In this document: positions 23,424 to 33,050 of the stretch, piece by piece
Layout of the letters: each line of letters starts with the position of its first letter
Position numbering within the stretch: the stretch's first letter is position 1
NCBI RefSeq assembly: GCF_017311415.1
Contig: NZ_JAEKIS010000019.1
Span: 1 to 64,000, forward strand
Length of the DNA stretch: 64,000 nucleotides
Direction: 5' to 3'
DNA from: Salipiger abyssi
Lineage (GTDB): Bacteria; Pseudomonadota; Alphaproteobacteria; Rhodobacterales; Rhodobacteraceae
Notes under the pieces: model-generated
Told to the model about the DNA's origin: nothing
Seen by the model: the letters and a program-made list of their open reading frames with translations, nothing else
Databases searched by the model: none
Made by a program: the position numbers and the translations under genes

Positions 23424-23816
23424 TCAGACGCGGCGGCGCTTCGGCGGGCGGCAGCCGTTATGGGCGATCGGCGTCACGTCGCGGATCGACGTGATGTTGA
23501 AGCCGACTGCGGCCAGAGCGCGCAGGGCCGATTCACGGCCCGAGCCGGGGCCCTGAACTTCGACTTCGAGCGTTTTCACGCCGTGTTCCTGCGCCTTCTT
23601 GCCCGCGTCTTCCGCGGCCAGCTGAGCGGCGTAGGGGGTCGATTTCCGCGAGCCCTTGAAGCCCATGGTGCCGGCGGACGACCAGGAGATCGCGTTGCCC
23701 TGCACATCCGAGATCAGGATCTTGGTGTTGTTGAAGGACGAGTTCACATGCGCCACACCGGCGGCGATGTTCTTGGAGACCTTCTTCTTGCCTCCGCGAC
23801 GGGTATCACGTGCCAT
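23424..23816 (-). CDS. rpsK: 30S ribosomal protein S11
   Basis: A 130-residue S11: [20 protein letters not shown], then [20 protein letters not shown] and the C-terminal [20 protein letters not shown] followed by RRV. S11 lies on the platform near the E site. AAGGGAGGCACT precedes the ATG. It is 15 bases after rpsM. Confidence 0.97.
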   Translation of the reverse strand: MARDTRRGGKKKVSKNIAAGVAHVNSSFNNTKILISDVQGNAISWSSAGTMGFKGSRKSTPYAAQLAAEDAGKKAQEHGVKTLEVEVQGPGSGRESALRALAAVGFNITSIRDVTPIAHNGCRPPKRRRV

Positions 23817-23831
23817 ATCTGAGTGCCTCCC

Positions 23832-24200
23832 TTACTTCTTCTTGCCGGCAATCGGCTTCGCCGGGCCCTTGCGGGTGCGGGCGTTGGTGTGGGTGCGCTG
23901 ACCGCGCACGGGGAGGTTGCGACGGTGACGCAGACCGCGGTAGCAGCCGAGGTCCATCAGACGCTTGATATTCATCTGCGTCTCACGGCGAAGGTCGCCT
24001 TCGACGGTGAAGTTGGCGTCGATATGCTCGCGGATGGCAAGCACTTCGGCATCGGACAGCTCGTTCACGCGGCGCGACGGCTCGATGTTCACGGCTTCAC
24101 AGATGGATTTGGCCGAGGTGTGGCCGATACCGGTGATATAGGTGAGGGCGATAGGTACCCGTTTGTTGGTCGGGATATTGACGCCGGCAATACGTGCCAA
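23832..24200 (-). CDS. rpsM: 30S ribosomal protein S13 (TTG start)
   Basis: A 122-residue S13, the usual length, if read from the TTG at 24200 (the encoded start would be [20 protein letters not shown]). Other landmarks are [16 protein letters not shown] and the C-terminal [20 protein letters not shown]. An ATG 33 bases upstream would add 11 residues foreign to the family, and AAAGGAACAGAGAC fits the TTG. S13 contacts P-site tRNA and an intersubunit bridge. Between it and adk lies an opposite-strand BLUF gene, so rpsM-rpsK-rpoA-rplQ probably has its own promoter. Confidence 0.93.
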   Translation of the reverse strand: MARIAGVNIPTNKRVPIALTYITGIGHTSAKSICEAVNIEPSRRVNELSDAEVLAIREHIDANFTVEGDLRRETQMNIKRLMDLGCYRGLRHRRNLPVRGQRTHTNARTRKGPAKPIAGKKK

Positions 24201-24255
24201 GTCTCTGTTCCTTTCGTTGCGGTTCCGTAGCACCAGAACCTTTTTTCACAACATG

Positions 24256-24283
24256 AGCCCGAAAGCCGTTCCGCCTTCGGGCT
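24256..24283 (-). promoter_or_regulatory. Leader hairpin upstream of rpsM
   Basis: AGCCCGAA (24256-24263) and TTCGGGCT (24276-24283) form an 8-bp stem 56 bases before the rpsM start, and TGCGGAG/CTCCGCA (24303-24329) a second. Neither has a T-run in the right place. They could belong to an untranslated leader that controls the operon; no known ribosomal-protein motif is recognised. The rest of 24201-24491 shows no gene. Confidence 0.35.
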
Positions 24284-24491
24284 GTCCGCTGATGAGGTGA
24301 TCTGCGGAGGGGGAGCGACCCGCTCCGCATGTCTGATTCTCGGTTAGAGATGCGGGTGGGTATGAGGATTCGGAACGCGGGTCAAGGGGATTATGGGAAC
24401 CGCTTGCAATGCCCTGGCGTTTGGTCCCTCATGAACAGCAAGTATCCAGACCGACACCCGACCCGGACGCCGCGCGCGTCGTAAGGCCAAT

Positions 24492-24887
24492 ATGATCACT
24501 CAGCTTCTATATACAAGCGCTTCGCGCCATCCGCGCGGGCATGCCTCGGATATCGACGTCCTTCGGGAAGCGATGACCCACAACGCCCGGGAGGGGGTGA
24601 CGGGGTACCTGCTGCGCGACGAGGACGGATTCTGTCAGGTGCTCGAAGGGCCGCGAGAGATCGTCGAACGCCTGTTCCTGCGGATCGCGCGGGATCTGCG
24701 CCATTTCGACGTGGTGCTGCGTATGCGCCGCACCGTTGCCGAGCGCGGCTTTCTGGGCTGGTCGATGGGCTATGCAAGCCTGTCGCCCGAGGACAGCGCC
24801 TTTCTCGCGACGCAGTTCGCCGAAGGCGAGGGCGGGGTGCTGCTCGCCTTCAACCGCATCGGGAAGGTGGCCTCCGCGCGCGGGTGA
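24492..24887 (+). CDS. BLUF-domain blue-light photoreceptor
   Basis: A 131-residue single-domain BLUF protein that would bind FAD. The residues of the photocycle are present: Tyr7 (QLLYTSAS), Asn31 (THNAREGVTGYLL), Gln49 (GFCQVLEGP), Trp90 and Met92 (GFLGWSMGY). No output domain is fused, so it must act through a protein partner, as short BLUF proteins do. It is transcribed against the ribosomal genes, between adk and rpsM. The ribosome binding site before ATG 24492 is poor (TAAGGCCAAT). A hairpin follows the stop codon. The partner is not evident. Confidence 0.88.
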   Translation: MITQLLYTSASRHPRGHASDIDVLREAMTHNAREGVTGYLLRDEDGFCQVLEGPREIVERLFLRIARDLRHFDVVLRMRRTVAERGFLGWSMGYASLSPEDSAFLATQFAEGEGGVLLAFNRIGKVASARG

Positions 24888-24915
24888 GTTGGGCGGAGCG
24901 AGCAGCCTGGAATGA

Positions 24916-24942
24916 GAAGAGCGGACACCGGGCCCGCTCTTC
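24916..24942. terminator. Hairpin between BLUF gene and adk (convergent ends)
   Basis: GAAGAGCGG-9-CCGCTCTTC, a perfect 9-bp stem between the two stop codons. T-richness after it is modest on both sides (TCATTCC; GATCTCTTG), so termination is plausible rather than certain. Confidence 0.5.
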
Positions 24943-24973
24943 GATCTCTTGACTGTTGGGGCCGCGCTCGGGC

Positions 24974-25611
24974 TCAGCCGTCAAGCTTGCCGGCAATCGC
25001 CGTCTTGACGTCGTCGATCTCGCCCAGCCCGTCGACGCGGCAATGCTGGCCCTTGGCGTAGTAATAGCCGATCAGTGGCGAGGTCTGCTTGTAATATTCC
25101 ATCAGACGCTTCTTGAGGCTGTCGGCATTGTCGTCCGCGCGGCGCTTGAACTCGGTGCCGCCGCAGTTGGAGCATTTTCCATCCGCCGGGATCGGCTTGG
25201 TGATGTCGTTATAGACTTCGCCGCAATCGCCGCAGGTCGAGCGCGCGGTGATGCGCTCCACCAGCGCCTCGTCATTGACCCGCAGCTCGACCACCTTGTC
25301 GAGCGTCTGGCCCATATCGGCGAGCAGCTCCGCCAGCGCGTCGGCCTGTTTCAGCGTGCGCGGGAAGCCGTCGAAGATGAAGCCGGAGCCGCCGGCTTCG
25401 AGCTTTTCACGGATCAGGCCGATGACGATCTCGTCGGTGACGAGCTCGCCGCGGGCCATGACCTCTGCGACCTTCTTGCCCATCTCGGTGCCGCTGTCCT
25501 TGGCCTCACGCAGCATGTCGCCGGTGGAGAGCTGGGTCATGCCCCGCTCTTCGACGAGAATGCGTGCCTGAGTGCCTTTGCCCGCGCCGGGCGGTCCAAG
25601 AAGTATAATGT

Positions 25612-25615
<4 letters not shown>
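24974..25615 (-). CDS. adk: Adenylate kinase (zinc-type lid)
   Basis: A 213-residue enzyme interconverting ATP+AMP and 2 ADP. P-loop [17 protein letters not shown]-binding [24 protein letters not shown]. The long lid contains two CxxC pairs ([12 protein letters not shown] and [10 protein letters not shown]), so it should bind zinc. Its ATG overlaps the secY stop as ATGA, the common secY-adk coupling. A hairpin and the opposite-strand BLUF gene follow. Confidence 0.96.
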
Positions 25616-26976
<1,361 letters not shown>

Positions 26977-26995
26977 GCGGGTCCTCTCTGAGGCG

Positions 26996-27034
26996 AAAAC
27001 GCCGCCGGAAGCGCTTTCCGGCTCCGGCGGCGTT
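26996..27034 (-). terminator. Terminator-like hairpin between rplO and secY
   Basis: On the minus strand, AACGCCGCCGGA (27034-27023) and TCCGGCGGCGTT (27009-26998) pair perfectly over 12 bp, followed by TTTTCG. It is as good a terminator as the one after rpmD, yet lies inside what is normally one operon. It may attenuate secY. Confidence 0.7.
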
Positions 27035-27087
27035 CGTGGAAAACGTGGGGCCTTATGTAAGCGGCACGCTTGCCGCTCACAACCCGC

Positions 27088-27558
27088 TTATTCGGCGGCT
27101 GCCGCTGCCGTGACTTTCAGAGCGCCGCCGGCTTTCTCGACCGCCTCGACCGCCGATTTCGACGCGCCGGTGGTTTCGATGGTCAGGGCCGAGGTCACTT
27201 CGCCCTTGGCCAGCACGCGGATGCCGTCGAGCTTGCGGCGCACGAGACCCGAGGAGATCAGGGTCTCTTCGGTGATGCTGCCGGCGTCGAGCTTGCCCGC
27301 ATCGACGAATTTCTGGATCAGGCCGAGGTTGACCACAGCGTAGCTCTTGCGGTTCGGCTTGGTGAAGCCGCGCTTGGGCAGACGCTGGTAGAGCGGCATC
27401 TGGCCGCCTTCGTAGCCGTTGATGGCCACACCCGAGCGGGATTTCTGACCTTTGATACCACGGCCACCCATCTTGCCCTTGCCCGAGCCCGGGCCACGGC
27501 CGATGCGTTTCTTCGAGCGGGTTGCGCCCGCGTTGTCGCGAAGTTCGTTGAGTTTCAT
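27088..27558 (-). CDS. rplO: 50S ribosomal protein L15
   Basis: A 156-residue L15: [56 protein letters not shown] and a C-terminal tail of alanines. The ATG at 27558 follows GGAGAAGCGAC; longer open frames upstream in two registers are spurious. In nearly all bacteria rplO follows rpmD. Here it opens a separate transcription unit on the minus strand, with a candidate promoter about 95 bases upstream. Confidence 0.96.
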   Translation of the reverse strand: MKLNELRDNAGATRSKKRIGRGPGSGKGKMGGRGIKGQKSRSGVAINGYEGGQMPLYQRLPKRGFTKPNRKSYAVVNLGLIQKFVDAGKLDAGSITEETLISSGLVRRKLDGIRVLAKGEVTSALTIETTGASKSAVEAVEKAGGALKVTAAAAAE

Positions 27559-27631
27559 GTCGCTTCTCCATTGCCGGATATGGCCCCCGAAGCGACTGGG
27601 CCAAACACGGCGTTTCTTGGTGTTTTGAATC

Positions 27632-27682
27632 GGTGGCGCAAAGCCACCGGGGGCGTATAGCGCCGAGGGGCCTGTCACGCAA
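27632..27682 (-). promoter_or_regulatory. Candidate promoter and leader hairpin of rplO
   Basis: On the minus strand TTGCGT (27682-27677), 17 bases and TATACG (27659-27654) form a possible sigma-70 promoter, weak at the -35. The transcript would carry GGTGGC-TTTGC-GCCACC (27648-27632) in its leader. A promoter is required somewhere here, since rplO has no ribosomal gene upstream. Confidence 0.4.
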
Positions 27683-27706
27683 GGGCGGTGTGGGGTGAGG
27701 AGGAGC

Positions 27707-27725
27707 GGTGGGCAGAGTGCCCACC
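27707..27725. repeat. GGTGGGC palindrome, reverse orientation
   Basis: GGTGGGCA-GAG-TGCCCACC; the flanks (GAGC before, reverse complement of the GCTC found after other copies) place it in reverse orientation relative to the copy at 27936. Confidence 0.65.
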
Positions 27726-27935
27726 ATGGTCGCAACGTTTGGCGTAGCCGCGCCATCGCCGGGCCGCGGGATGGCGATCCGGCAGACCGAACCTCTCGAT
27801 TTATTCCGGCCAAATCCGAAAGACCTCGACACACGGTGTCAACGTCACCAAATCGCCAGCCCGGGGGGGCGGGCCGGCGATGGCGCTGCGGCGCTGCGCG
27901 CCTTGATTCCGCGCCAGGGCGTCGCTCGGACGTAG

Positions 27936-27954
27936 GGTGGGCAATTGGCCCACC
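27936..27954. repeat. GGTGGGC palindrome, forward orientation
   Basis: GGTGGGC-AATTG-GCCCACC preceded by CGTAG, as in the copies at 12812 and 22258. It lies 24 bases beyond the ubiK stop codon on the downstream side. Confidence 0.7.
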
Positions 27955-27977
27955 GCACCCGGAGCCGTCTCGCCCGT

Positions 27978-28223
27978 TTACTCCGCGCCCTTCTCCAGCG
28001 CGTCGAGCCGCGCTTTCAGCGCTTCGTTCTCCTCGCGCGCCTTCTGCGCCATGGCGCGCACCGCGTCGAACTCTTCGCGGGTGACGAAATCGCGATCGGC
28101 CAGCCAGCGGTCGATCATCGACTTCATCGCCGTCTCCGCCTCGTCCTTGGCACCCTGCGCCACGCCCATCGCGTTGGTCATCAGCTGCGAGATGTCGTCG
28201 AATACCTTGTTGCGCGTCTGCAT
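27978..28223 (-). CDS. ubiK: UbiK-type accessory factor (BMFP/YqiC family)
   Basis: An 81-residue protein with an amphipathic N-terminal half ([20 protein letters not shown]) and a C-terminal coiled coil ([20 protein letters not shown]), plus the conserved [11 protein letters not shown] between them. This is the BMFP/UbiK layout; UbiK helps organise ubiquinone synthesis in E. coli, and related proteins are membrane-active. GGAGTCTCCC lies before the ATG (weak). It is divergent from lgt, a common alphaproteobacterial arrangement. Confidence 0.8.
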   Translation of the reverse strand: MQTRNKVFDDISQLMTNAMGVAQGAKDEAETAMKSMIDRWLADRDFVTREEFDAVRAMAQKAREENEALKARLDALEKGAE

Positions 28224-28320
28224 GGGAGACTCCTGATCCTGAACTCCCTTCCTATATGGGCCGCAACCGCTCCGGCCTCAAGGTTGACTTCCCCGCGAAA
28301 GCCACGGCACTGATGCGCCC

Positions 28321-29208
28321 ATGAAAGCCGCCATTCCCTTTCCGCCGCTCTCCTCCGAGCTGTTCTCGATCTCCATCGGGGGCTTCGAATTTGCCCTGCG
28401 CTGGTACGCGCTGGCCTATATCGCCGGCATCCTGATCGGCTGGCAGCTGGCGGCGGCAGCGGTGAAGCGCAGCGTGCTCTGGCGCAACGACACCCCGCCG
28501 ATGAGCGCGGCGCAGGTCGAGCAGCTCATGACCTGGGTGATTCTCGGCATCATCCTCGGCGGGCGGCTCGGTTTCGTGCTGTTCTACCAGCCGGCCTATT
28601 ACCTCGCCCACCCGGCCGAGATCCTGATGGTCTGGCACGGCGGTATGTCCTTCCATGGCGGGCTCTTGGGCGTGATCCTCGCGGTGCTGGGCTTCTGCCT
28701 CAGGAACCGCATTCCGCTGATGCCCACCGCCGACATGATGGCGCTCGCGGTGCCGCCCGGTCTGCTGCTGGGGCGGATCGCCAATTTCGTCAATGCCGAG
28801 CTCTGGGGCCGGCCCACCGATCTGCCCTGGGGGGTGATATTTCCCGGTGCGGCGGCGCAGGAGTGCGGGCAGGCGCTGGTCGCTGAATGCGCCCGCCACC
28901 CCTCGCAACTCTATGAGGCGGGGCTCGAGGGGCTGCTGCTGGGCGGGCTGCTGATCTGGCTGGCCTTCTTCCGTGGGGCTCTGAAACGGCCGGGCAGGAT
29001 CGCCGGCATTTTCTTTGCCGGCTACGGCATCGCCCGGGTGCTGGTCGAGCTGGTGCGCCAGCCCGACGCGCAATTCGTCTCGCCGGGCAATCCGCTGGGG
29101 CTGGCCTGGCATGTGAACGGCTACGGGCTCACCATGGGGCAGATCCTGTCGCTGCCGATGATCGTCATCGGCCTGTGGCTGGCCATCAGGGCAGGGCGCC
29201 GGACATGA
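28321..29208 (+). CDS. lgt: Prolipoprotein diacylglyceryl transferase
   Basis: A 295-residue membrane enzyme that adds diacylglycerol to the lipobox cysteine of prelipoproteins. Seven hydrophobic segments are visible. Signatures are [52 protein letters not shown] and the arginine motif [20 protein letters not shown]. The ATG is preceded by a weak ribosome binding site. Its stop overlaps the methyltransferase start as ATGA, so lgt-midA-pgeF form one operon. Confidence 0.95.
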   Translation: MKAAIPFPPLSSELFSISIGGFEFALRWYALAYIAGILIGWQLAAAAVKRSVLWRNDTPPMSAAQVEQLMTWVILGIILGGRLGFVLFYQPAYYLAHPAEILMVWHGGMSFHGGLLGVILAVLGFCLRNRIPLMPTADMMALAVPPGLLLGRIANFVNAELWGRPTDLPWGVIFPGAAAQECGQALVAECARHPSQLYEAGLEGLLLGGLLIWLAFFRGALKRPGRIAGIFFAGYGIARVLVELVRQPDAQFVSPGNPLGLAWHVNGYGLTMGQILSLPMIVIGLWLAIRAGRRT

Positions 29209-30266
29209 CCCCGCTGGAGGAGATCCTGCACAAGCGCATCGCCGCCGAGGGGCCGATGAGCATCGCGGAATACATGTCGCTCTGCCTCATGCATCCGCAG
29301 TACGGCTACTATCCGACCCGCGATCCGCTCGGCGCGGCGGGCGATTTCATCACCGCGCCCGAGGTCAGCCAGATGTTCGGCGAGCTGCTGGGGCTCTGTC
29401 TGGCGCAATGCTGGATGGATCAGGGCCGGCCCGAAACCTTTGTGCTGGCCGAGCTGGGGCCGGGCCGGGGCACGCTGATGGCCGACGCCACCCGCGCCAT
29501 GCGCGGGGTGCCCGGCATGCTGGAGGCGGCGCGGCTGCATCTGGTCGAGACCTCGCCGCGGCTGCGCGACGAACAGCGGCGGCGGCTGGGGCCGCTGATG
29601 CCGGTCTGGCACGAGAGCGTCGCCGATCTGCCCGAGGCGCCGCTCTTCCTGCTCGCCAACGAGTTCTTCGACGCGCTGCCGATCCGGCAATTCCTGCGCG
29701 CGGGCGATGCCTGGGCCGAGCGTGTCGTGGGGCTGCGCGACGGCGCGCTGCGCTTCGGGCTGACCGAGCCGGTGGCGCAGGCGGCGCTGGCGCCCCGGCT
29801 GGCGGATACGAGTGAGGGCGATCTGGTCGAAACCTGCGCCCCGGCGCAGGGAATCGCCGAAGAGCTGGGCCGCCGCATCGCCGCGCATGGCGGCGCGGCG
29901 CTGATCGTCGATTACGGCGCCGAGCGCAGCCTTGGCGATACGTTCCAGGCGCTGCGGCGGCATGAACGTGCCGACCCGCTGGCGGCACCGGGAGAGGCCG
30001 ATCTGACCGCGCATGTGGATTTCGGCGCGCTGGCCGAAGCGGCCCCCTGCGCCCATACGCAGCTCACCCCGCAGGGGCTGTTTCTCGAACGCCTCGGTAT
30101 CACCGACCGCGCCCGCGCGCTGGCCGCGAAGCTCTCGGGCGCGGCGCTCGAGTCCCATGTCGCGGCACATCGCCGGTTGACGCATCCCGCCGAAATGGGT
30201 TCGTTGTTCAAGACACTCGGATTCTTCCCCGAAGGTGCGACGCCACCGCCCGGATTGCTGACATGA
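29205..30266 (+). CDS. Class I SAM-dependent methyltransferase, MidA/NDUFAF7 family
   Basis: A 353-residue protein. The N-terminus [20 protein letters not shown] and the following [20 protein letters not shown] are typical of the DUF185/MidA family. Motif [20 protein letters not shown] binds SAM, and [15 protein letters not shown] and LIVDYGAE are conserved. In mitochondria NDUFAF7 methylates an arginine of a complex I subunit; by analogy the bacterial protein may modify NuoD (inference). ATG 29205 overlaps lgt; the frame is open 10 codons earlier. Confidence 0.87.
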   Translation: MTPLEEILHKRIAAEGPMSIAEYMSLCLMHPQYGYYPTRDPLGAAGDFITAPEVSQMFGELLGLCLAQCWMDQGRPETFVLAELGPGRGTLMADATRAMRGVPGMLEAARLHLVETSPRLRDEQRRRLGPLMPVWHESVADLPEAPLFLLANEFFDALPIRQFLRAGDAWAERVVGLRDGALRFGLTEPVAQAALAPRLADTSEGDLVETCAPAQGIAEELGRRIAAHGGAALIVDYGAERSLGDTFQALRRHERADPLAAPGEADLTAHVDFGALAEAAPCAHTQLTPQGLFLERLGITDRARALAAKLSGAALESHVAAHRRLTHPAEMGSLFKTLGFFPEGATPPPGLLT

Positions 30267-31018
30267 TGCTGGAAATCATCACCTCCCAAAGCCTCTCGCC
30301 GCTGCGGCACGGGTTCTTTACCCGCAAGGGCGGCGCCTCCTCGGGGGTGTTCGCCGGGCTGAACTGCGGTGCCGGCTCGTCGGATCAGTCCGAGATCGTG
30401 GCGATCAACCGCGCCCGCGTCGCCGAGGCGATGGACGTGCCGGTCAGCCATCTGGTCAATGTGCATCAGACCCATTCCGCCCGCGTGGTCACGGTTGATG
30501 GCCCGCATGACGGCCCGGTGCCCGAGGCCGACGGGCTGGTCACAGCGACGCCCGGCGTGGCGCTTTCTGTGCTGACGGCGGATTGCCAGCCGGTGCTGTT
30601 CGCCGATGCGCAGGCCGGGGTGGTGGGCGCCGCCCATGCGGGCTGGCGCGGCGCCATCGACGGGGTGCTGGACGAGACGATTTCCGCGATGGTGGCGCTC
30701 GGCGCCGTGCGCGAAAACATCAAGGCGGTGATCGGCCCGGCGATCAGCCAGCGCGCCTATGAGGTCGGGCCGGAATTCTTTGACGATTTCATGGGCGAGG
30801 ATCCCGGCAACGCCCGGTTCTTTGCTGGCGGGGCGGGGGACCGGCTGCATTTCGATCTGCCGGGCTACGGGCTGCACAAGATGCGCGAGGCCGGGATCGA
30901 GGCGGAGTGGACGCGGCACTGCACCTATTCCGATCCGGAGCGGTTTTTCTCCTATCGCCGCTCCTGCCATGAGAAAGAGGCCGATTACGGGCGGCTGATC
31001 TCGGTGATCCGCCTCTGA
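30263..31018 (+). CDS. pgeF: YfiH/LACC1-family purine nucleoside phosphorylase-like protein (PgeF)
   Basis: A 251-residue protein of the old multicopper polyphenol-oxidase family. It has the zinc/active-site motifs VNVHQTHSARVV, LSVLTADCQPVLFAD, GAAHAGWRGAIDGV and the end CTYSDPERFFSYRRSCHEKE. Members act as purine nucleoside phosphorylase/adenosine deaminase, and PgeF corrects peptidoglycan precursors carrying L-Ser in place of L-Ala. It overlaps the methyltransferase by four bases (ATGATG start; 30266 is the alternative). Confidence 0.88.
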   Translation: MMLEIITSQSLSPLRHGFFTRKGGASSGVFAGLNCGAGSSDQSEIVAINRARVAEAMDVPVSHLVNVHQTHSARVVTVDGPHDGPVPEADGLVTATPGVALSVLTADCQPVLFADAQAGVVGAAHAGWRGAIDGVLDETISAMVALGAVRENIKAVIGPAISQRAYEVGPEFFDDFMGEDPGNARFFAGGAGDRLHFDLPGYGLHKMREAGIEAEWTRHCTYSDPERFFSYRRSCHEKEADYGRLISVIRL

Positions 31019-31170
31019 CATCGGTGAGATTCGGAAACAAACGGGCGCGATGCCCGAAATTGTCCTCCATTGGTCAAAAACCCGCCTCAATTCGGCAGCA
31101 TGGTTTTCCTCAGGCACGCAGGGGGCACCTGCGCTGACAGGCAAAAGCAAAAAGACCAAGGAGCAGGACC

Positions 31171-31314
31171 ATGACCAAGCAAAGCCGTTTCATCAAATCG
31201 GTCGTCGCCAACGCCAAGAGCGCCGAGGTGACACTGCCCTTCGCGCGCGGTGCCCGCCGTGCCGAGATGATCGCGCGCCGCAAGGGGCAGGCGGCGATTC
31301 TCAAGCGCGCCTGA
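31171..31314 (+). CDS. Small basic protein (47 aa), unknown function
   Basis: A 47-residue Lys/Arg-rich protein: TKQSRFIKSVVANAKSAEVT, then LPFARGARRAEMIARRKGQA and AILKRA. AAGGAGC stands seven bases before the ATG, a strong translation signal. No cysteines, no membrane segment. The charge pattern suggests nucleic-acid or ribosome binding, but this is only inferred. It lies 150 bases after pgeF and 243 before the Hint protein, with a terminator-like hairpin in between. I do not recognise the family. Confidence 0.65.
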   Translation: MTKQSRFIKSVVANAKSAEVTLPFARGARRAEMIARRKGQAAILKRA

Positions 31315-31405
31315 AAAAGCACCTGAAAACCGCTCTCGATTCGCCAGAGATTCGGCGGATTGTGGCGGTAACGTTCAGAAATACCTGACAATCCTCGATA
31401 ATGAG

Positions 31406-31444
31406 CCGGATTGACCGCGAAAAATCGGTCAAATCCGGTTTAAT
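31406..31444 (+). terminator. Inverted repeat / terminator-like hairpin before the Hint gene
   Basis: CCGGATTGACCG-8-CGGTCAAATCCGG (31406-31438, one bulged T) is followed by TTTAATTTT. It lies in the lower-G+C, gene-free stretch 31315-31557 and could end the transcript of the small basic protein; nothing else was recognised there. Confidence 0.55.
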
Positions 31445-31557
31445 TTTGACAGATCCGGGGCATTGCGGCGTAGTCGTGTTCAACGAAATCGCAATGTCCT
31501 TCTGTCGTTGTTGGTGGGGGCCAACACGGATGTGACCAGCCTTCGAGGGGTGTTCAC

Positions 31558-32349
31558 ATGTCTAGCCTTCACGAGTCTTTCCGTTCCGTCGATCGTGCGG
31601 TTTCTCTGCAAATTTCCCGTAACGCCGGTTCTCTTCGGGACGGGCGACCTCGTCGCGCCTCTTCTCTCATGCGCAAATACGAGGTCGCCGCGTTGTCGCC
31701 GGATCTCTCAATCGCCTTCAACAGCCATATCGCTCCGGCCTCGCCGCTCTTCGAAGAGGCCGCGACTGCCTTTGCGCGCGGCACGCTGATGCCGACCGTG
31801 CGCGGCCCGGTGGCGATCGAGGATCTGCTGCCCGGCGATTATCTCGAAACCAGCGAGGGCGCGCAGCCGGTCACCTGGATCGGCTCTACGACCTATGTGC
31901 CCGGTGTCGACGAGGATGCCACCACGCTGGCCTCTATGGTGCGCATCACCTCGGATGCGTTTGGGCCGGGGCGCCCGATGGGCGACGTTCTGGTCGGTCC
32001 CGCCGCGCGCATGGTGCTCCGGCGCGGGCGGCTGAAATCGCTGATCGGGCAGGAAAAGGTTCTGGTGCCAGTGTCCGATTTCGCCGATGGCGACCGCATC
32101 GTACGCGTCCGCCCCGGCGGGGCGGTGCAGCTCTTCCACGTCATGCTGGGCCGGCACGCGACCATCCGAGTCGGCGGGATCGAGATGGAATCCTATCACC
32201 CGGGCAAGGCGCTGTCGCAGATCAACGGCGACAACACCCGGGCCTTCTTCCTCTCGATGTTCCCCAATATCGACGCGGTGCAGGATTTCGGCGAGCTCAC
32301 CATGACCCGCACCTCGCGCGAGGTGATCGAGAGCCTGACGGCGGTGTGA
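31558..32349 (+). CDS. Hint-domain (Hedgehog/intein) protein
   Basis: A 263-residue protein. After a basic 70-residue N-terminus comes a Hint_2-type domain: ATAFARGTLMPTVRGPVAIE and DLLPGDYLETSEGAQPVTWI, then the later blocks MVLRRGRLKSLIGQEKVLVP and QLFHVMLGRHATIRVGGIEM. In a true intein or Hedgehog domain a Cys/Ser/Thr begins the domain; here the position shows Ala-Arg-Gly-Thr, so self-cleavage is uncertain. Such short Hint proteins recur in roseobacters with unknown role. No signal peptide is evident. The gene ends 9 bases from the convergent Lrp gene. Confidence 0.78.
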   Translation: MSSLHESFRSVDRAVSLQISRNAGSLRDGRPRRASSLMRKYEVAALSPDLSIAFNSHIAPASPLFEEAATAFARGTLMPTVRGPVAIEDLLPGDYLETSEGAQPVTWIGSTTYVPGVDEDATTLASMVRITSDAFGPGRPMGDVLVGPAARMVLRRGRLKSLIGQEKVLVPVSDFADGDRIVRVRPGGAVQLFHVMLGRHATIRVGGIEMESYHPGKALSQINGDNTRAFFLSMFPNIDAVQDFGELTMTRTSREVIESLTAV

Positions 32350-32358
32350 GCCGACCGC

Positions 32359-32859
32359 TCAGGCGGAGCGGCTGAGCCGCTCTTCGAGCACGTCGAAAGG
32401 CACGCCCGGTTCGTCCTTGGCGCCGCGGATCACCAGCGATGTCTTGACGCTTCCGACATTCTCGGCGGTCAGCAGCTCTCCGGTCAGGAAGCTCTGGAAG
32501 GTCGAGAGATCGGGGGCGACGCATTTCAGGATGAAATCCACCTCGCCGTTCAGCATGTGACACTCGCGCACCAGCGGCCAGGCGCGGCAGCGCTCCTCAA
32601 AGGCGCGCAGGTCGCTCTCGGCCTGGCTTTGCAGCCCGACCATGGCAAAGACCTGCACCTCGAATCCCAGCTCGCGCGGGTCGACATCGGCGTGATAGCC
32701 ACGGATGAAACCCTGTTCCTCCAGGGTGCGCACACGGCGCAGGCAGGGCGGGGCAGAGATGCCCACACGTTTGGCAAGTTCGACATTGGTCATGCGACCG
32801 TCGGCTTGCAGCTCGGCCAGAATCTTTCGGTCGATCGGATCGAGCCGGTTCCCAGGCAT
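32359..32859 (-). CDS. Lrp/AsnC-family transcriptional regulator
   Basis: A 166-residue regulator with an N-terminal helix-turn-helix (LDPIDRKILAELQADGRMTN, then VELAKRVGISAPPCLRRVRT) and a C-terminal RAM ligand-binding domain (FVGLQ-like MVGLQSQAESDLRAFEERCR, MLNGEVDFILKCVAPDLSTF). It probably senses an amino acid. It is divergent from trxB across 191 bases that contain an inverted repeat, an arrangement frequent in Rhodobacteraceae, so it may regulate itself and trxB. The ligand is not known. Confidence 0.9.
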   Translation of the reverse strand: MPGNRLDPIDRKILAELQADGRMTNVELAKRVGISAPPCLRRVRTLEEQGFIRGYHADVDPRELGFEVQVFAMVGLQSQAESDLRAFEERCRAWPLVRECHMLNGEVDFILKCVAPDLSTFQSFLTGELLTAENVGSVKTSLVIRGAKDEPGVPFDVLEERLSRSA

Positions 32860-32915
32860 AGTCTTCCCTCATGTGAATTCGCGATTGTTATACCACCCCC
32901 AGCGCGCTGCGCAAT

Positions 32916-32939
32916 AATGTTTCATATTCGCGAAACATT
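32916..32939. promoter_or_regulatory. Inverted repeat in the lrp-trxB divergent region
   Basis: AATGTTTC-8-GAAACATT, a perfect 8-bp inverted repeat in an A+T-rich patch 57 bases upstream of the Lrp start. It is a candidate operator for the Lrp-type regulator. Unproven. Confidence 0.45.
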
Positions 32940-33050
32940 GTTAATCAATGGGTGTTTTGCCGCGTCAGTTTGCGTCTGGGGTTTGCGCCGCCCCGTGCGG
33001 TAGCTATATGCAGGGCGGAACGCGAATGTCACTGCTTGCGAGGCACCACC

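Larger units (their letters stand above)
27559..27977. other. 419-bp region between rplO and ubiK without a gene
   Basis: It holds the rplO leader and candidate promoter near rplO and two GGTGGGC palindromes of opposite orientation (27707-27725 and 27936-27954). The part between them (about 27730-27930) contains no credible coding frame. It is the right-hand junction of the presumed inversion. Confidence 0.6.

Noticed and set aside
27077-27834. Two long overlapping minus-strand frames around rplO
   Set aside because: Only the register starting at 27558 encodes L15; the upstream parts cross the rplO leader and repeats.
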